NCBI RefSeq assembly: GCF_021560175.1 | Contig: NZ_CP091110.1 | Span: 3,784,501 to 3,848,500, forward strand | DNA length: 64,000 bases | Direction: 5' to 3' | DNA from: Neobacillus drentensis | Lineage (GTDB): Bacteria > Bacillota > Bacilli > Bacillales > Cytobacillaceae | In this document: one piece after another, positions 19,153 to 29,439 of the stretch | How the letters are laid out: each line of letters starts with the position of its first letter | How positions within the stretch are numbered: position 1 is the stretch's first letter | Position numbers and translations under genes: made by a program | Notes under the pieces: generated by a model | Database searches by the model: none | Seen by the model: the letters and a program-made list of their open reading frames with translations, nothing else | What the model was told of the DNA's origin: nothing

Positions 19153-19416
19153 ATGAATTACTTGACTCTTCTTCAAAATATGAATAGTGAACAGTACTTA
19201 ACCCATTTACAGGAGAATCTAAAAGCTCGCCAACTACTTGATGAAAATCGGAACCTCACTCTTGAAAATAGTTCTGAACAGGATTTTCTTGAATTGTTTT
19301 TTCTAGAGAAACTCTTTCCAAAAGGTAAGCGGCTTTCTGCTCATACGGTTAAAGCATATCGTTCAGATGCCAAAACGCTGCTCACATTGATATTAATAAT
19401 ATATATATATTATTAA
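19153..19416 (+). pseudogene. Truncated tyrosine recombinase/integrase (N-terminal core-binding domain only)
   Basis: The 87-residue frame has a strong ribosome binding site (AGGAGGTCAATT-ATG). Its region FLEKLFPKGKRLSAHTVKAYRSDAKTLLTL matches the SAM-like core-binding domain of XerC/integrase proteins, where S.HTV..YR.D...L is typical. The frame then runs into a perfect 32-bp A/T palindrome and stops. The catalytic R-H-R-Y domain is absent. It is probably the relic of an integrase that moved this region. Confidence 0.6.
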
Positions 19417-19420
19417 TATC
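19389..19420. repeat. Perfect 32-bp A/T palindrome
   Basis: GATATTAATAATATAT and its exact reverse complement abut with no spacer at the point where the recombinase frame breaks off. Confidence 0.85.
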
Positions 19421-19499
19421 ATGAAAAAATTTTATGAACTCTACCTTCTGTTGAGAGAGGTTTAGTCCTGCTCTGAATTCCCAACTGATTACCCATATC

Positions 19500-20603
<1,104 letters not shown>

Positions 20604-20623
20604 TCACTCTGCTACTTCAGATT

Positions 20624-21340
20624 TTAAAAATCTATATCTATAACTTCTTTAATAGTGCCTGTAACTTGATCACTTTTAAGTAATTGCCCTTCTTTCAAAT
20701 CGTCCACTTCGTTAGAGTGTGCCATTGCAGGTTTTGTGTTATTTGAATTAGCAGGATCAACAGGACGAGAAGCAAGTTCATTTTTAAGTAGGTTAATCTC
20801 ACTTAATAGCTCGCTGCGAAAAGATTTTAACAACGTTTGGAATTGATCCTTATCCAATTTTTGCTCACCGATTTTGGTTATAAAATCCCGTATCTCGCTT
20901 GCTTGGAAGTACTCCCTCCGAATAGGATCAGCTGCCATACCCGAGGCAAATTCTTGTTTAAGTAAATTGATCTTACCTAAAAACTCTTCACGAAGTGTAT
21001 CTATTAAGGTTATTGTTTCTTCTTTTTCCGATTTATCCAAATCCTGCTCAACAAGCATCGTAATATAATCCTCCAGCTCATTTGCCTGTGCTTTTTGCTC
21101 AAGAAATTCATACACCTTTGGAGAGATTTTCGATGTATTTAAAGTCAACCTTACACGTTCGTTTTTACGTCCTGATTCCAAATTCATTAATCTGAACACA
21201 TCCGTTTGTAGATTAGAAGCAGTTAAAAAAAAGTTTGATAGAGCGTAAAATGGCGCAAACATTTGTGGACCCAGATTTGAATACATATTGTTTAAACCGA
21301 AAGCGGACTTATCACCAAGAAGATGATCTTTGTTGCTCAT
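20624..21340 (-). CDS. Putative ParR-like adaptor: ribbon-helix-helix plus duplicated C-terminal module
   Basis: A 238-residue protein just downstream of the actin-like gene. Residues 62-100 (RVRLTLNTSKISPKVYEFLEQ...) have the strand-helix-helix pattern of a ribbon-helix-helix DNA-binding fold, as in ParR. Residues 88-138 and 149-196 are an internal repeat: DYITMLVEQDLDK...INLLKQEFAS versus DFITKIGEQKLDK...INLLKNELAS. The C-terminus ends in acidic EVIDIDF. GGGGAG precedes the ATG. By analogy with plasmid par operons it would bind a centromere and link it to the ParM filament. This function is inferred from position and fold pattern. Confidence 0.55.
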   Translation of the reverse strand: MSNKDHLLGDKSAFGLNNMYSNLGPQMFAPFYALSNFFLTASNLQTDVFRLMNLESGRKNERVRLTLNTSKISPKVYEFLEQKAQANELEDYITMLVEQDLDKSEKEETITLIDTLREEFLGKINLLKQEFASGMAADPIRREYFQASEIRDFITKIGEQKLDKDQFQTLLKSFRSELLSEINLLKNELASRPVDPANSNNTKPAMAHSNEVDDLKEGQLLKSDQVTGTIKEVIDIDF

Positions 21341-21357
21341 ACGTTCTTCTCCCCTTC

Positions 21358-22512
21358 TTATGCCAAAACTGCGTTTGTTTCATGCCTGCTTAAAATTTCT
21401 AGACCATATAAATTTAACTTTCTTGCATCAAGTAGGAATAGATGATTTTGCTCTCTAATTTCGACTCCATACCTTGTATCAATCGATTCTTCGATGAATT
21501 GTTTTAGGATTCCGGCGATTCCACCTATATAAACATATTTATAGACCTTATCTTTTGGTGATGGGAATGTGTTTTCAATTTTCGTTAATAAAATTTGCGT
21601 GTACTCCCTTAACGACTCATGAATTTGCTCTGTAAGATCAACTTTTTTACCGCTATTTCCATCCCGTTGTTCCATTTTTGTTTTCTCTATGTTAATGATA
21701 ATGAATTCTTCAAGTGAGCGAACATCATCAAAGTACTCTAGTAACTTTTCATTTCTCAGTTTTTCGATGTGTTTTAAGTACGAAATGTCAGTGAAGCAGT
21801 TCAATGAATCCCTGCTCTTAGGAGCTTGAAGTCCTGCTTGGAGCAAGGCAAGATCAACGGTCCCTCCCCCTAAATCAACAATCAGAGTTTCATAGTTTTT
21901 AAATGAATTTGCTTCCTCACGGTCCTGCAAATCAAAATCCTTTTTTATTGCCCAGCGAGCAACTTCGCTTTCAATCCGGCATTTGCTTGTTTCGACGTGA
22001 ATGGTTACAACTCTTTCTAATCCTGGAGTTAAAATCGCTACTTGGTGCTCCCCTTCGAATCTGCTGGCCATTTTATTTTGCATATCACTGAACTTGTTCG
22101 TTTTCTTAAGTAACCAAATAGGAAGCATGGTTGAAAAATAATTAATATTCACTCGGTTATCTTCTTTACTTTCTCCTTTTAATACATGGTAATAGGCAAC
22201 TGATGCCAGGAACATCACATAGGGAATCTCAGATTGTGTTTTATCATGAAGCTTGTTGATATGAATGTTTCCTAATACCTGTTTTTCTGCTGAATCTCCC
22301 ACTAGATAATATTTCTCTACACTGTCTATTGTAGTTTGAATGAGCATATTTTGAAGAAGAGATTGGGGGTCATTAAAAGTAGACGGAAAGTGGCCGTCTG
22401 CCTTTTCCTTCGTTATTTCTACTACATTTGTAGGAATCTCAAAATAATAACCATCCACCAGGGTTTGAAAGATAGAATTACCAAAATCGACATTCTGACG
22501 TTTTATATCCAT
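21358..22512 (-). CDS. ParM/StbA-family actin-like ATPase
   Basis: A 384-residue actin-fold protein. The phosphate-1 loop is near VDFGNSIFQ (residues 8-16). STMLPIW (127-133) matches the ParM-type G.P....L region. The phosphate-2 motif LIVDLGGGTVDL is at 210-221, and the adenosine motif YIGGIAGILKQF lies near residue 340. These features place it with plasmid-segregation actins (ParM, AlfA, Alp7A). I chose the ATG at 22512 because AGAGGAG lies just upstream. The frame leads to a second gene of ParR-like character 17 bp downstream, as in plasmid par operons. Chromosomal location would make this a plasmid or element remnant. Confidence 0.75.
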   Translation of the reverse strand: MDIKRQNVDFGNSIFQTLVDGYYFEIPTNVVEITKEKADGHFPSTFNDPQSLLQNMLIQTTIDSVEKYYLVGDSAEKQVLGNIHINKLHDKTQSEIPYVMFLASVAYYHVLKGESKEDNRVNINYFSTMLPIWLLKKTNKFSDMQNKMASRFEGEHQVAILTPGLERVVTIHVETSKCRIESEVARWAIKKDFDLQDREEANSFKNYETLIVDLGGGTVDLALLQAGLQAPKSRDSLNCFTDISYLKHIEKLRNEKLLEYFDDVRSLEEFIIINIEKTKMEQRDGNSGKKVDLTEQIHESLREYTQILLTKIENTFPSPKDKVYKYVYIGGIAGILKQFIEESIDTRYGVEIREQNHLFLLDARKLNLYGLEILSRHETNAVLA

Positions 22513-22797
22513 TTTTTCTCCTCTTTTCATGTTTTTTCCTTATAATAAGTATATATTTTTCTCTTGTACTTGTCTAAATATGCTGATATTTTTTTAGATT
22601 AAGATAATTTAATACCTTTCACTTTGTTACAACTCTTCCATGTTCCCTCACACTTTTACGCACCTCCAAATATATAATATAATTTGAAGGTTCTAAACAC
22701 ATACAATTTCATATCTCGGTTTTACAAAGTTAAATATAAAAAATGAGCAAAAAGGCTGTTGAGGTGGGTAGTTATGTAATTGATTGAAAATTTTATT
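22513..22797. other. Upstream region of the parM-like gene
   Basis: A/T-rich. A par centromere would be expected here, but I see no clear direct-repeat iterons by eye. A TATAATATAATTTGAAGG stretch lies at about 22673-22690. Confidence 0.3.
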
Positions 22798-22870
22798 TGG
22801 CGGGACTGCGTGGGAATCGAACCCACCAGACCGGGCACGGAGGTCTCAAGCAGTTTTGAAGACTGTGGAG
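22798..22870 (-). pseudogene. 3' half of a tRNA-Sec gene (copy A)
   Basis: On the minus strand it shows an anticodon stem-loop CAGT-CTTCAAA-ACTG (anticodon TCA). A long variable arm (AGACC...GGTCT) and a T-arm GTGGG-TTCGATT-CCCAC follow. Next come an 8-nt acceptor strand GCAGTCCC, discriminator G and CCA. The 8-nt acceptor half and long variable arm are tRNA-Sec hallmarks. The 5' acceptor strand and most of the D arm are missing, replaced by protein-coding sequence, so no functional tRNA can be made. Confidence 0.72.
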
Positions 22871-22957
22871 GAAGCATTAGATTATGGAAAACCAGGTTAT
22901 GATCCATACTTTGGTAAAGGTGAAGCAAATGCTTACTCAGCTTTAACAGGTAAATAG
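22865..22957 (+). pseudogene. C-terminal remnant of an S8 (subtilisin-like) peptidase gene
   Basis: The frame VEEALDYGKPGYDPYFGKGEANAYSALTGK ends at TAG 22955-22957. The YDPYFG.G..NAY.AL pattern is common at the C-termini of secreted S8 proteases, just after the catalytic Ser region. Everything upstream is replaced by the tRNA-Sec half. A terminator follows directly, suggesting it is the true 3' end of a former gene. Confidence 0.45.
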
Positions 22958-22966
22958 GATAAAGTC

Positions 22967-22993
22967 AGGCCCATCTCATCGATGGGCCTTTGT
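22967..22993 (+). terminator. Rho-independent terminator
   Basis: Nine-base stem AGGCCCATC/GATGGGCCT with a 5-nt loop and following TTTG, behind the S8 remnant. Confidence 0.7.
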
Positions 22994-23004
22994 CTTGTAC
23001 TACT

Positions 23005-23139
23005 CTACGTTATATGTGGATTTAGCCCCTTAAAATAGTGCAATCTACTCTCCATTTCACCATTGATATTCATAAAAATTTCACGTACTTTTCCCCTGAG
23101 AAATGGGTCAGTCTCCCTTTGAAGAAGCCTTAGGAACAT
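23005..23139 (-). CDS. Short unrecognised ORF (44 aa)
   Basis: Frame MFLRLLQRETDPFLRGKVRE...FKGLNPHIT with AGGGGAGA directly before the ATG (spacing is tight). The composition looks protein-like, with a basic amphipathic pattern. It could instead be a fragment of a larger lost gene. Function unknown. Confidence 0.25.
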   Translation of the reverse strand: MFLRLLQRETDPFLRGKVREIFMNINGEMESRLHYFKGLNPHIT

Positions 23140-23188
23140 TCTCCCCTTTTTGTGGAGTGAGACTATTACACATTAAAGCTACATCTAT

Positions 23189-24322
23189 TTAAATCAGGGA
23201 TTTCTCGGATTCCTTAGTATAATGCAGTACTTGATCAAGATTGCCCTTTTTGAGTTTTACTGCCCATTCTGGATCAGCTAGTATGGCACGGCCAACGGCT
23301 ACAAAGTCAAATTCGCCTACTTTGATTTTTTCATCTACAATTTTGAGATTGTCTTCTATTGTTACATGATCATTATCCTGATTGCTCAGAAAGGCACGGT
23401 TGATTCCGACAGAACCGACCGCAATCGTTGGTTTATTGGTAATTCGTTTCGTCCAGCCGGCTAAGGTTAATGATGGATCTTCATCTTTAAATTCAGGTTC
23501 CCATATTCGTCTTGTAGAGCAGTGGAAAATATCTACACCAGCTTCAACCAATGGGGTGAGTAATTGTTCAAGCTCATTAGAGTTCTTAGCTAGTTTAGCT
23601 TGATAATCAGTTCCTTTCCATTGTGAATAACGAAAGACAATTGGAAAATCAGGCCCGACTTCTTTCCGGCAAGCCCGAACAATATCTGCTGCGAATTTTG
23701 TTCGCTCTCCTAATTCCCCGCCATACTCATCTGTACGTTTGTTCGTTAGTTCCCAGAAAAATTGATCAATTAAGTATCCGTGTGCACCATGCAACTCAAT
23801 TCCGTCAAAGCCGATGCGCTTCGCATTTGCTGCCGCTTCGGCGCAGGCATCAATCATTTCAGCCACTTCATCTTTCGTTAAAGCCTTTATTTTCTCATTT
23901 CTCTGGCCTCTTAAAGTAAATCCTGACGGACTAACAGGAGGTGCATCAATATTTGGTTCACTACCTACTTTTCGGGCAGCACCTACATGCCATAATTGTG
24001 GAATGATTTTGCCGCCCGCTTGGTGGACCTCATTCACTACATTCGCCCAGCCATTTAAGGCTTCCTCACCATAAAAACGGGGAATATCGGGGCTCATGAC
24101 TGCAGCCGGGTGATTAATCGCTGTCCCTTCAGTTATGATGAGCCCAATTCCATTCTCCGCACGTTTTCGGTAATATTGTGCAACATTTTCTCCCGGTATA
24201 CCTTCTGGCGAAAACATTCTTGTCATTGGGGCCATCACTAACCGGCTAGCTAACATTTCATTTCCAAATGGTACAGATTGTAACAAAGTATGACCTGCGA
24301 ACTTTAGATCCAAGGCGAGCAC
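23189..24322 (-). CDS. NADH:flavin oxidoreductase, Old Yellow Enzyme family
   Basis: FMN-dependent ene-reductase of the OYE family. It begins LLQSVPFGNEMLASRLVMAPMTR. GLIITEGTAI and PQLWHVGAA follow, then DGIELHGAHGYLIDQFFWELTNKRTDEYGG, the paired-His active-site region and family signature, and FDFVAVGRAILADPEW at the end. About 377 residues, normal length. The frame start is GTG at 24322, but TTG at 24313 is better spaced from AAGGGAA and may be the real start. Physiological substrate is unknown; relatives reduce enones and nitro compounds. Confidence 0.85.
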   Translation of the reverse strand: MLALDLKFAGHTLLQSVPFGNEMLASRLVMAPMTRMFSPEGIPGENVAQYYRKRAENGIGLIITEGTAINHPAAVMSPDIPRFYGEEALNGWANVVNEVHQAGGKIIPQLWHVGAARKVGSEPNIDAPPVSPSGFTLRGQRNEKIKALTKDEVAEMIDACAEAAANAKRIGFDGIELHGAHGYLIDQFFWELTNKRTDEYGGELGERTKFAADIVRACRKEVGPDFPIVFRYSQWKGTDYQAKLAKNSNELEQLLTPLVEAGVDIFHCSTRRIWEPEFKDEDPSLTLAGWTKRITNKPTIAVGSVGINRAFLSNQDNDHVTIEDNLKIVDEKIKVGEFDFVAVGRAILADPEWAVKLKKGNLDQVLHYTKESEKSLI

Positions 24323-24537
24323 TTCCCTTTTATTTATTCGTATTATCCTGCTCCCTTTATTCTATAATTCCACTATGTAAATATAAACTGATTCGACCTA
24401 TGTTTATACTAATATTAAAAACATAGGTAATTTAGCAGGTTATTTGTAAAACGTCAAAGTAAATTTGTTGCGGTTTTCATTATTCTATTATTTCGATTAA
24501 GGTGCAGTTCGGGGTAATCTTTAACACCTTTAACAGA

Positions 24538-24618
24538 TACCGGTGGTCGGGGTCGAACCGACACTCCAGAGGAACACGATTTTGAGTCGTGCGAGTGTGC
24601 CAATTTCGCCACACCGGC
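24538..24618 (-). tRNA. tRNA-Leu (CAA)
   Basis: Minus strand. The acceptor GCCGGTG pairs with CACCGGT. The anticodon loop CTCAAAA within CACGA/TCGTG gives anticodon CAA. A class II variable arm (TTCCTCTGGAGTG) and a T-arm CGGTTCGACCCCG are visible. CCA is not encoded. Confidence 0.9.
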
Positions 24619-24680
24619 ATGGCAAGTCCATTCGTTTTTTTCCAATATTTTTAATTTCCTTTTCAAGTGAGAAAACATCT

Positions 24681-26464
24681 TCAATTTCCAATATATAGTT
24701 TTAGGAATTGAACCATTGCCGAATAGGTATTTTTCCTATTTTTAAGTTTTTCTAAATGGTGCCCCTCGTCCTCAAAGCGAATAAAATCAACGGGTGATTT
24801 CGCGCCTTTAATTTATTAACGATTTGTTCTGCTTCTTCTATAGGTACTCGTGCGTCGTTCGCTCCATGGAGAACCAATAGTGGAGAAGTGATTCTATCAG
24901 TATGATTCAATGGGTCAATTCTATCGAAGAATTCTCCGTCTCTTTCTATTGTGCCATATTCTGATTCCCGATGTTTCTTACGCCAGGGGCTTGTAGTTTT
25001 AAGGAAGCTTTTGATACTCGACATTCCAACAATATCAATGGCGGCAGACCAATACTTTGGAAAATGAGTAGTCGCGGCAAGAACCATAAACCCTCCATAG
25101 CTACCGCCCATTATTGAAATCTTTTCTAAATCGATGTTCCGATTTACAATTAGCCATTCAGCTAAATAAACTAAATCTTGTACTGCGTCCATTCTTTTCC
25201 GAACATCATCAAGATGAGTGTACGTTTTACCGTACCCTGTACTGCCCCGAACGTTTGGTGTACAAACTGCATATCCAATGTTTAAAAAGTATTGCAGGAT
25301 CGGGCTATGAACAGCACGGCTTTGGCTCTCAGGTCCACCGTGAATATAAATGACAACAGGAAGTTTCTTTGCAGGGTTTTTGGGCTGAAAGTAAAAGGCT
25401 GGAATCTGGAGATTGTCGAAAGAATGATAGGTGATTAGTTCAGGCTCGATAAATCTCTCCTTCAAATCTGGCGAACGGGATACATATGTAATCCTCTCTG
25501 CGTGAATGATCTTAAGATCAAGCTCCCATATATCAGGCGGATATGCCGGACCATTAAATACATATGCTAACTTTTGATTATCAGGTGAAAATTTAAGATT
25601 GGAAATAACACCCATTGGAGTTTTCCATGAGTAAAGGGAACTTGTGTTTAAATCAAGGATTACCCCCTTGGAAATTCCCCCTTCATTGATTGTAAAAGCC
25701 AGCTTATTTTTATCCTTATTCATTTCCAAACTTTCAAAATCCCACTCTCCTAGTTCCAGCCAATCAAAATGTTTAGTCTGCAGGTTAATAAGTGCAATCC
25801 CAAAAAATTCCCTGTCTTTATTTGATAATAAATAGATATGATCTCCATCCTTATTAAATTGGGCATTTTTAAAACTTGCTTCACCTGTATGCTCTGTAAT
25901 CCAATTTAAGACCCCTGTAGATAGTTCAAGCATACCTAAATCATTGTCCATAGCTGAATTTGTTCTCTCAATTAATAGGGATTTTCCATCATGAAACCAT
26001 TCAACCACCGCAAACATTCCGTTTTCTCTGTAAACAAGATTAATTTCCATTGATTCGAGATTTTGTATATAAATATCCAAATTTGCCGGATGCCGTCGGT
26101 TGCTAGACCAGGCAATCCATTTTCCGTCCTGAGAGTTCCCGTCGTAAATATGCCTATGCTCTGGAGAGTTTGTTAAATCAATCAGCGTACTGTCCTCCTA
26201 GAGTAAGAACAATTGCTGATTTTCATTTCCCCCCTTATCCATCCCGATAATGAGATTGGAAGAACCGTTTACTTTTTTAACAAGGGTAATTCTATCCTGA
26301 GTAAAAGATAATTGAGCAGGCGAAGCTTCACCTCGATCCAACTCCCATACCTGTGGTACCCCAGTATAATCCGCTATAAAAATTAGCTTTTGTCCATCAA
26401 GAGTATATTCTGGATTTTTTGCAGTGCGGGCATTTAAATAATGGTCCAAACTCAATACAGTCAT
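24681..26464 (-). pseudogene. S9-family prolyl oligopeptidase, inactivated
   Basis: The frame starts at 26464 (MTVLSLDHYLNARTAKNPEYT, beta-propeller repeats). An in-frame TAG at 26198-26200 (LFLL-stop-EDSTLIDL) interrupts it, and it then runs in the same frame to 24752. The catalytic nucleophile motif GGSYGGF and the aspartate segment HGANDARVP are intact. A one-base deletion near 24798 shifts the end. The original frame would read VDFIRFEDEGHHLEKLKNR through to TGA at 24681-24683, restoring the catalytic His. So one nonsense and one frameshift mutation have killed a peptidase of about 590 residues. Confidence 0.88.
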
Positions 26465-27130
26465 AAAATTCCCCCATTCAAGTTAGAAATAGTAATGCTT
26501 CTTTAACAACGAGAACCAATTGAAAGGTCAATAAAACAAACTGAATGAAACTCTCCAATCCATTTTATTTAACAAAGGGGGATTTATTCCCATTGAGATT
26601 TTGACGGAATTAATAAACTACTCCATATTTAAATGACCATTTAGCCTCTCCAAGATTATAGGCCACTAAAACGGAAAGCAGTCTTTACATAAAGTGCGGT
26701 ATATTATGTTTTATCATATATGTTTACATGTAGTTTAATGTTATTTTTAACATATAATTTAAATAGAAGTTAATCTAAATCCATGATTCAATTCATTTTG
26801 AGTAATACCTATGAGAGCAGAAATTCAAACACAAAATAGAAGTCTCGGATAATTGTTTTTTGAGACTTTCAGTTACCTAAATTTACAGCTTATTTTTCTT
26901 GAGTGAATACTAAGCTTCTTTGCATCTAATACCATCCACAATCATCTCTACAATAATCTAGTAGTTCCCTTACTCTAGTAGTCGTAGACGACGACCAGGT
27001 TCAATGATTTTACCTTCTGAAACAAAGGGATAAAGATATCAGCTAGCAAAGAGTTATGAGGATTCTCCTAACTCTGGTGAACCAAATGACATGATTTCGA
27101 CCATATTCATAATCTTCTTTATACATTGTA
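26465..27130. other. Gene-free intergenic region
   Basis: About 670 bp with no supported ORF. A weak hairpin AAGTCTC/GAGACTT lies at about 26842-26868. I see nothing else. Confidence 0.4.
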
Positions 27131-27158
27131 AAAAAGAACAGCGAAAATCCGCTGTTCT
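27131..27158 (-). terminator. Terminator overlapping the stop of the coiled-coil gene
   Basis: Nine-base perfect stem AGAACAGCG/CGCTGTTCT (27135-27143 with 27150-27158). Read on the minus strand it is followed by TTTTTT. Confidence 0.75.
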
Positions 27159-27669
27159 ACTTAAACAAATTAAATGCTATTTTTGTGTTGGATTCAAATA
27201 AATCCGTAAATCCTTTTTGTGCAGTTTTAAATTGATTTAAAGCCTCAAAACGAAACTTTTTTTGCTGTTCGATATGATATTTATATGATTGTTGATACTG
27301 TTCTTGTGACTGAATTAATAAATTTAAACTTTCTTTGTATGGAGTAGAGGTTAACTGTTGAACACGGTTATGTATTTCATCTAGTTGTGCATTCCACTTT
27401 TCGAAAGTTTCGCTTGCTTGTTCCCCGAAAAATTTTTCAACATTGTTCTGTACATAATCGCGAACTTCTTCAATTAACTTTTTCTGTTGTTCCTGTATTA
27501 AGTCCATGCCGCCAGCAATTTTCTCCAATGATTCTATTTGTGTTGTAAATGCTTGAAACAAAAGTTTTTCTATCTCTTCTTGAGATGCGGTCACCTTGTC
27601 CAAACTGTTGGTCCAAATGTTTAATAAGGATTCACCAAAATTAGTAACGAATTCATTGTTTAATTCCAT
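27157..27669 (-). CDS. Coiled-coil protein, possibly phasin-like
   Basis: A 170-residue, highly helical and glutamine-rich protein. It has no signal peptide, no cysteine and no membrane segment. Segments such as IESLEKIAGGMDLIQEQQKKLIEEVRDYVQNNVEKFFGEQ and LLIQSQEQYQQSYKYHIEQQKKF suggest amphipathic coiled coils. Size and composition resemble polyhydroxyalkanoate granule phasins (PhaP) of Bacillus, but no pha genes are nearby, so this is a guess. A good ribosome binding site and a tight terminator show a single-gene unit. Confidence 0.5.
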   Translation of the reverse strand: MELNNEFVTNFGESLLNIWTNSLDKVTASQEEIEKLLFQAFTTQIESLEKIAGGMDLIQEQQKKLIEEVRDYVQNNVEKFFGEQASETFEKWNAQLDEIHNRVQQLTSTPYKESLNLLIQSQEQYQQSYKYHIEQQKKFRFEALNQFKTAQKGFTDLFESNTKIAFNLFK

Positions 27670-27924
27670 TATAAAAACCTCCTAATTAATATATAACTAT
27701 ATATGTAAATTACACCTATGTGGGAGGCTTGTCAAATAGATATTATTAAAAGTTCAAAAAATAGAAATAATTTGGTGAATCTAAAAATCCCTTTTTCGAG
27801 GCAATAGAAGTAATTCAAAAATTGTTGATAAGATATTAACTATCACCATGGAAAAAAGCACCAAAATAAAGATGATGTGGAAGATATGCTAGGATAACAG
27901 ATTAGAAGTTTGGAGGGATTCATT

Positions 27925-28287
27925 ATGCAGAGAGAATGGTTTAGTCTTTTTGCCATTGCATTTCTTCTGATGTTTAGTTTTGGTATGGTTGTGCCCCAAG
28001 AGTCCGCGTCCGCAGTATCCGAAGGATTCGAATCATCTGTTTCTGAAAGTACAAGTGGGGCCATTCTTAAAAGAGGTAACTGGGGGCCTTCTGTAACAGA
28101 GCTACAGAGAAAACTTACATCACCTGGTTATTACACAAGAGGAATTGATGGGATCTTTGGATTCAGTCAATACAGCGAATGCTGTAAGGCAATTCCATTA
28201 AGCTCGTCATCTACAAGTAGATGGAATTGTGGGCCCGGTTATGACAAAGCAATCCAAGTATTTTCAGATAAACTTAATTACGATTAA
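27925..28287 (+). pseudogene. Truncated, frameshifted peptidoglycan-binding protein (SleB-like cell wall hydrolase remnant)
   Basis: Starts at ATG 27925 with GGAGGGA upstream. A signal peptide (WFSLFAIAFLLMFSFGMVVP...ASA) and a PG_binding_1 domain (ILKRGNWGPSVTELQRKLTSPGYYTRGIDGIFGFS) follow. After GFS the frame shifts. The other frame reads TANAVRQF...LQVDGIVGPVMTKQS, the expected continuation, but contains a TAA. The hydrolase-2 catalytic domain of spore cortex-lytic enzymes is absent. Confidence 0.75.
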
Positions 28288-28436
28288 ACGGGTGGCCACT
28301 CTTATTTAGAAGAGGCGGAACCTGGTACCTGCGAAGCTTATATAAGCATATGCCAAAGTTCTTCCATAGATAAGATGCTACTAAAATGCTATTAAACGAA
28401 AATATATAATAACTTTTATTAGATTTGATTAAAAAT

Positions 28437-28470
28437 GCAAGTCGGCTCCAATCAGGAACCGGCTTGCTTC
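28437..28470. terminator. Strong hairpin between PG-binding and SDR pseudogenes
   Basis: 13-base stem GCAAGTCGGCTCC/GGAACCGGCTTGC with a 5-nt loop, preceded by AAAAAT and followed by TTC. Confidence 0.6.
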
Positions 28471-28512
28471 ATATATGCGAGACTATTACTCATTTCTTAG
28501 TGTTGTAACTCT

Positions 28513-29050
28513 TTAAGGTGTTGGCTCGCCGCCATTTGCATTTAATGTCTCACCGACGACGTAGCTGGATTCAGGGCTAGCGAGGAAGACATATGCAGGT
28601 GCCATCTCTACCGGCTGACCGGGACGGCCGAGTGGCGTCTGCGAGCCAAACTCCTTCAGCTTTGACTGAGGTTGACCGCCGCTGATTTGCAGCGGTTTCC
28701 ACGCCGGACCCGGTGCGACGGCATTTACTCTGATCCCCCTAGGTGCAACCTGCTGCGCGAGCGCCTTGGTGAAAGTATTAATTGCGCTTTTTGTCGTAGC
28801 ATAATCAAGAAGTATCGGTGACGGGCTTTAAGCTTGGATGGAGCTCGTATTGATAATGGAGCTACCAGGAGGCATATGTTTAATCGCGGCTTTACAGAGC
28901 CAGAACAGTGAGTAAACATTCGTCTAGAAGGTCGAGTCGCGAACTGCTCCGTCGTCAAATTGGAGATGTCCTCCACAAACTGTTGCATACCTGCGACGTT
29001 GGCGAGAATGTCGAGTCTCCCGAGCTGATCCACTGTGGCGTGGTCAATGA
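28513..29050 (-). pseudogene. Short-chain dehydrogenase/reductase, frameshifted and 5'-truncated
   Basis: Conceptual translation across frames gives VDQLGRLDILANVAGMQQF, later [20 protein letters not shown] (the YxxxK catalytic pair), [12 protein letters not shown] and [24 protein letters not shown], typical of the YhdF/YhxC-type SDR family. The N-terminal Rossmann glycine motif is missing and at least two frameshifts separate the pieces. It is clearly richer in G+C than its surroundings, which hints at foreign origin. Confidence 0.75.
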
Positions 29051-29400
29051 ATATCTAATTGGCAAACTGGCGCAGCTTTTTTCACTACCCCTTGATTCCT
29101 TTTAATCTTGTAATTATTCCAGAAAATTTTATCAAGCGAACTCCGCAGTTAAAACCAACTTCATACAATTACAGCAGGAATCCATTATGGATGTGAGTTT
29201 ATAGATAGCATCACGGTATTTGGGGATCTTATAGAAAATCCTCCTAATAAGAAGGAGGATAAGAACAGCGATATGCTTGCTGGCAGAATAGTATTCAACC
29301 ATTGGGTGAACAACTCTATTCGTGGTAAATGGACTTTCTTTTCCTTGTCCGTACTTTGAACCCTGCAACATGGATAGTTTGGTACATTCCTGAATAACTT
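29051..29400. other. Unassigned stretch upstream of the SDR pseudogene
   Basis: A 79-codon minus-strand frame (29132-29371) exists but lacks a ribosome binding site and resembles no family I know. I treat it as non-coding. Confidence 0.3.
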
Positions 29401-29401
29401 A

Positions 29402-29431
29402 AAGGACGATATGTGGCATATCGTCCTTGCT
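29402..29431 (-). terminator. Terminator of the helicase gene
   Basis: Perfect 12-base stem AAGGACGATATG/CATATCGTCCTT with a 3-nt loop, after the helicase stop. Confidence 0.75.
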
Positions 29432-29439
29432 TGAGTTCA

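Noticed and set aside
22513..22797. parC centromere with iterons
   Set aside because: No convincing direct repeats by eye; needs experimental or alignment evidence.
22798..22870. Complete functional tRNA
   Set aside because: 5' acceptor strand and most of the D-arm are absent; only a 3' half is present.
29132..29371. 79-codon minus-strand frame
   Set aside because: No ribosome binding site, odd composition and no family resemblance.
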